This document shows positions 61,184 through 64,000 of a stretch of DNA of 64,000 bases, one piece after another. Numbering within the stretch: the first letter of the stretch is position 1; each line of letters opens with the position of its first letter. This stretch comes from Cellulomonas xylanilytica (GTDB lineage Bacteria; Actinomycetota; Actinomycetes; Actinomycetales; Cellulomonadaceae). Where the stretch lies: the NCBI RefSeq assembly GCF_007989805.1, contig NZ_BJUB01000001.1:558001-622000 (forward strand), in the 5' to 3' direction. The position numbers and the translations under genes are program-made. The notes beneath the pieces were generated by a model. That model worked only from the letters and a program-made list of their open reading frames with translations, ran no database searches and was not told the origin of the DNA.

Positions 61184-61594
61184 ATGGATCTCGCCCTGCA
61201 CTACGCCTTCCTGCCGCACGACGACCCCGACGCCGCGCTGGCGTTCTACCGCGACGCCCTCGGCTTCCACGTCCGCAACGACGTCGGCTACAACGGTCTG
61301 CGCTGGATCACCGTCGGGCCCGCGGACCCGTCGGCGCCGGCGATCGTCCTGCACCCGCCGGCCGCCGAGCCAGGCCTGACCGACGACGAGCGCCGCACGA
61401 TCGCCGAGATGATGGCGAAGGGCAGCTACGGCGCGATCACGCTGGCCACGCACGACCTCGACGAGGTCTTCGCGCGGCTCGTGACCAATGGTGCCGAGGT
61501 CGTCCAGGAGCCGACCGACCAGCCGTACGGGGTGCGCGACTGCGCCTTCCGCGACCCTGCGGGCAACCTGCTGCGCATCAACGAGCTCCCGTGA
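61184..61594 (+). CDS. VOC-family (glyoxalase/bleomycin-resistance-like) protein
   Basis: A 136-residue metalloenzyme-fold protein. Two beta-alpha-beta-beta-beta modules are seen: LHYAFLPHDDPDAALAFYRDALGFHVRNDV at the start and AITLATHDLDEVFARLVTNGAEV near 80, ending VRDCAFRDPAGNLLRI. TAGCGT (61171-61176) lies seven bases before ATG 61184, which favours that start; GTG 61175 is an in-frame alternative overlapping the AraC stop. The substrate is unknown. The stop overlaps the UvrA-like gene. Confidence 0.88.
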   Translation: MDLALHYAFLPHDDPDAALAFYRDALGFHVRNDVGYNGLRWITVGPADPSAPAIVLHPPAAEPGLTDDERRTIAEMMAKGSYGAITLATHDLDEVFARLVTNGAEVVQEPTDQPYGVRDCAFRDPAGNLLRINELP

Positions 61595-63945
61595 CGCACC
61601 CCGCCGACAGCCACGACCTCATCCGGGTGCACGGGGCACGCGAGAACAACCTCAAGAACGTCAGCGTCGAGATCCCGAAACGCCGGTTGACGGTGTTCAC
61701 CGGCGTCTCCGGCTCGGGCAAGAGCTCGCTCGTGTTCGACACCATCGCCGCCGACTCGCAGCGGATGATCAACGAGACCTACAGCGCCTTCGTCCAGGGC
61801 TTCATGCCGACGCTGGCGCGCCCCGACGTCGACGTCCTCGACGGTCTGACGACGGCGATCATCGTCGACCAGGAGCGCATGGGTGCGAACCCGCGCTCGA
61901 CCGTCGGCACCGCGACCGACGCGAACGCGATGCTGCGGATCCTGTTCAGCCGGCTCGGCACCCCGCACATCGGCTCGCCGCAGGCGTTCTCGTTCAACGT
62001 CGCCTCGATCAGCGGTGCCGGGGCCGTCACCCTCGAGCGCGCGGGTCGGGAGACCAAGGAGCGCCGCAGCTTCAGCATCCTCGGCGGCATGTGCCCGCGG
62101 TGCGAGGGCCGCGGCTCCGTCAACGACATCGACCTGACCCAGCTGTACGACGCGAGCCTGTCGCTGAACCAGGGCGCACTCACCATCCCCGGCTACAGCA
62201 TGGACGGCTGGTACGGCCGGATCTTCCGGGGCTGCGGCTTCTTCGACCCGGACAAGCCGATCGCCCGGTTCACCAAGCGCGAGCTCGACGCGCTCCTCTA
62301 CAAGGAACCCACCAAGATCCAGATCGAGGGCATCAACCTCACCTACGAGGGTCTGATCCCGCGGCTGCAGAAGTCGTACCTGGCCAAGGACGTCGACGCG
62401 CTGCAGCCGCACATCCGCGCCTTCGTCGAGCGCGCGGTGACGTTCTCCACGTGCCCGGAGTGCGACGGCACCCGCCTGAGCGCGGAGGCCCGCTCGTCGA
62501 CCATCGACGGGAAGAGCATCGCCGACGTCTGCGCCATGCAGATCAGCGACGTCGCCGGGTGGGTCCGGGGGCTGGACGAGCCGTCGGTCGCACCGCTGCT
62601 GACGGGCCTGCAGCTGCTGCTGGACTCGTTCACGGACATCGGGCTGGGCTACCTGTCGCTCGACCGGTCGTCCGGGACGCTGTCCGGGGGAGAGGCGCAG
62701 CGCACCAAGATGATCCGCCACCTCGGGTCGTCCCTGACCGACGTCACCTACGTCTTCGACGAGCCGTCCATCGGCCTGCACCCGCACGACATCCAGCGGA
62801 TGAACCAGCTGCTCCTGCAGCTGCGGGACAAGGGGAACACCGTCCTCGTCGTCGAGCACAAGCCGGAGATGATCACCATCGCCGACCGCGTCGTCGACCT
62901 CGGCCCCGGCGCAGGCACGGCCGGCGGCACGGTCTGCTTCGAGGGCACGGTCGACGAGCTGCGGACCAGCGGGACCCTGACGGGCAAGCACCTCGACGAC
63001 CGGGCCGCCGTGAAGGACTCCGTCCGCGCACCGACCGGCCGGCTCGAGATCCGCGGCGCGTCCGCGAACAACCTGCGCGACGTCGACGTCGATGTCCCGC
63101 TCGGCGTCCTCGTCGTCATCACCGGCGTCGCCGGGTCCGGCAAGAGCTCGCTGGTGCACGGCTCGATCCCCGCCGGCGACGGCGTCGTGTCCATCGACCA
63201 GGGAGCCATCCGCGGGTCCCGCCGGAGCAACCCCGCCACGTACACCGGGCTGCTCGAGCCGATCCGCAAGGCGTTCGCCAAGGCGAACGGCGTGAAGCCG
63301 GCACTCTTCAGCGCCAACTCGGAGGGTGCGTGCCCGGCCTGCAACGGCGCGGGCGTCATCTACACCGACCTGGCCATGATGAGCGGCGTCGCGACGGTGT
63401 GCGAGGTCTGCGAGGGAAAGCGTTTCCAGGCGTCCGTCCTGGAGTACCACCTGGCCGGCCGCGACATCAGCGAGGTGCTGGCCATGTCGGTCACGGAGGC
63501 CGAGGAGTTCTTCGCCGCGGGGGAGGGCCGGACGCCTGCCGCTCACGCCGTCCTGGCGCGCCTGGTCGACGTCGGGCTCGGCTACATCAGCCTCGGTCAG
63601 CCGCTGCCGACGCTCTCGGGCGGCGAGCGGCAGCGGCTCAAGCTGGCGACGCACATGGGGGAGAAGGGCACGGTCTACGTGCTCGACGAGCCGACCACCG
63701 GCCTGCACCTGGCCGACGTGGAGAACCTCCTCGCCCTGCTCGACCGGCTGGTCGACGCCGGCAGGTCCGTCATCGTGATCGAGCACCACCAGGCCGTCAT
63801 GGCGCACGCCGACTGGATCATCGACCTGGGCCCCGGCGCCGGCCACGACGGCGGTCTCGTCGTCTTCGAGGGCACGCCCGCCCAGCTCGTCGCCACCCGA
63901 CCCACCCTGACCGGCGAGCACCTCGCCGCCTACGTCCGCAGCTGA
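61591..63945 (+). CDS. Compact UvrA-like ABC ATPase (class II, drug-resistance type)
   Basis: A 784-residue relative of UvrA, about 150-200 residues shorter than repair UvrA. Both nucleotide sites are complete: Walker A GVSGSGKSSLVFDT and GVAGSGKSSLVHGS, signatures LSGGEAQRTKM and LSGGERQRLKL, Walker B VFDEPSIGLH and VLDEPTTGLH. Zinc-type cysteines remain in CPRCEGRG, CPECDG, and CPACNGAG with CEVCEG. The UvrB-binding domain of true UvrA is missing. Relatives such as DrrC give resistance to DNA-binding drugs. GTG overlaps the VOC stop. Confidence 0.9.
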   Translation: MTHPADSHDLIRVHGARENNLKNVSVEIPKRRLTVFTGVSGSGKSSLVFDTIAADSQRMINETYSAFVQGFMPTLARPDVDVLDGLTTAIIVDQERMGANPRSTVGTATDANAMLRILFSRLGTPHIGSPQAFSFNVASISGAGAVTLERAGRETKERRSFSILGGMCPRCEGRGSVNDIDLTQLYDASLSLNQGALTIPGYSMDGWYGRIFRGCGFFDPDKPIARFTKRELDALLYKEPTKIQIEGINLTYEGLIPRLQKSYLAKDVDALQPHIRAFVERAVTFSTCPECDGTRLSAEARSSTIDGKSIADVCAMQISDVAGWVRGLDEPSVAPLLTGLQLLLDSFTDIGLGYLSLDRSSGTLSGGEAQRTKMIRHLGSSLTDVTYVFDEPSIGLHPHDIQRMNQLLLQLRDKGNTVLVVEHKPEMITIADRVVDLGPGAGTAGGTVCFEGTVDELRTSGTLTGKHLDDRAAVKDSVRAPTGRLEIRGASANNLRDVDVDVPLGVLVVITGVAGSGKSSLVHGSIPAGDGVVSIDQGAIRGSRRSNPATYTGLLEPIRKAFAKANGVKPALFSANSEGACPACNGAGVIYTDLAMMSGVATVCEVCEGKRFQASVLEYHLAGRDISEVLAMSVTEAEEFFAAGEGRTPAAHAVLARLVDVGLGYISLGQPLPTLSGGERQRLKLATHMGEKGTVYVLDEPTTGLHLADVENLLALLDRLVDAGRSVIVIEHHQAVMAHADWIIDLGPGAGHDGGLVVFEGTPAQLVATRPTLTGEHLAAYVRS

Positions 63946-63963
63946 CCGAAGAGAGGTTCTGAG

Positions 63964-64000
63964 ATGACCGAGAGCACCAAGGCCGGAGCGTTCACGGCCG
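63964..64000 (+). CDS. Start of a further gene, cut by the window end
   Basis: ATG 63964 with GAGAGG nine bases upstream opens MTESTKAGAFTA before the window ends. It begins 18 bases after the UvrA-like gene and is probably in the same operon. Nothing can be said of its product. Confidence 0.5.
   Translation, partial: MTESTKAGAFTA

Overview
The window is high-GC DNA from an actinobacterium. Gene orders are strongly actinobacterial: pyrR-pyrB-pyrC-(PH-like)-carA-carB-pyrF-mihF-gmk-rpoZ-coaBC-metK-priA-fmt-rsmB-rpe, pafB-pafC-tatA-tatC-helY, and lnt-ppm next to rbpA. The content (type IV pili, a FliA-like promoter motif, separate lnt and ppm genes) suggests a motile Micrococcales member such as a Cellulomonas relative. 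That genus guess is inference, not proven here. Almost everything is chromosomal housekeeping. I see no rRNA, tRNA, CRISPR array, insertion sequence or phage.

Layout. 1-3.7 kb: the end of a type IV pilus cluster (a pilin-like protein tail, prepilin peptidase, pilM, pilN, pilO). 3.8-12.2 kb: the shikimate set aroC, aroK, aroB, aroQ, then efp and nusB. It is interrupted by a 3.7 kb convergent gene for a secreted protein with about 11 fibronectin III repeats. 12.3-18.9 kb: a block between nusB and pyrR that is variable among actinobacteria. It holds an orphan sugar-binding lipoprotein behind a palindromic operator, a membrane GGDEF-EAL protein, a GPH-type sugar transporter and a PLP decarboxylase. 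18.9-27.7 kb: the complete pyrimidine operon with a PyrR-binding leader. 27.8-37.5 kb: mihF through rpe. 37.5-42.8 kb: an FMN riboswitch and the riboflavin operon running on into hisE, hisG and a PH-like membrane protein. 42.8-53.0 kb: a DUF3866 gene, the DNA-damage regulators pafBC, tatAC, a lipid kinase, the helicase helY and an amidohydrolase. 53.0-56.1 kb: a promoter and structured leader before lnt-ppm, then convergent rbpA. 56.3-64.0 kb: an accessory tail with an aldo/keto reductase, an unknown gene, an LLM-monooxygenase/FAD-oxidase fusion under a palindromic operator, AraC and VOC genes, a compact UvrA-like ATPase and the first codons of one more gene.

How the parts work together. Two FliA/WhiG-like promoters (CT-CAA-N15-GCCGANAR type) stand before pilM and before the fibronectin III gene, so pili and a secreted repeat protein may be made together with a motility programme. 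Pyrimidine and riboflavin synthesis are each under leader-RNA control, and in both the ribosome-binding site lies inside or beside the regulatory hairpin. At least 13 genes carry a TANNNT hexamer 6-8 nt before the start codon, which points to leaderless transcripts. The least explained parts are the structured RNA candidate before lnt, the LLM-FAD fusion with its operator, and the small or unknown proteins at 45955-46278 and 57308-57808.
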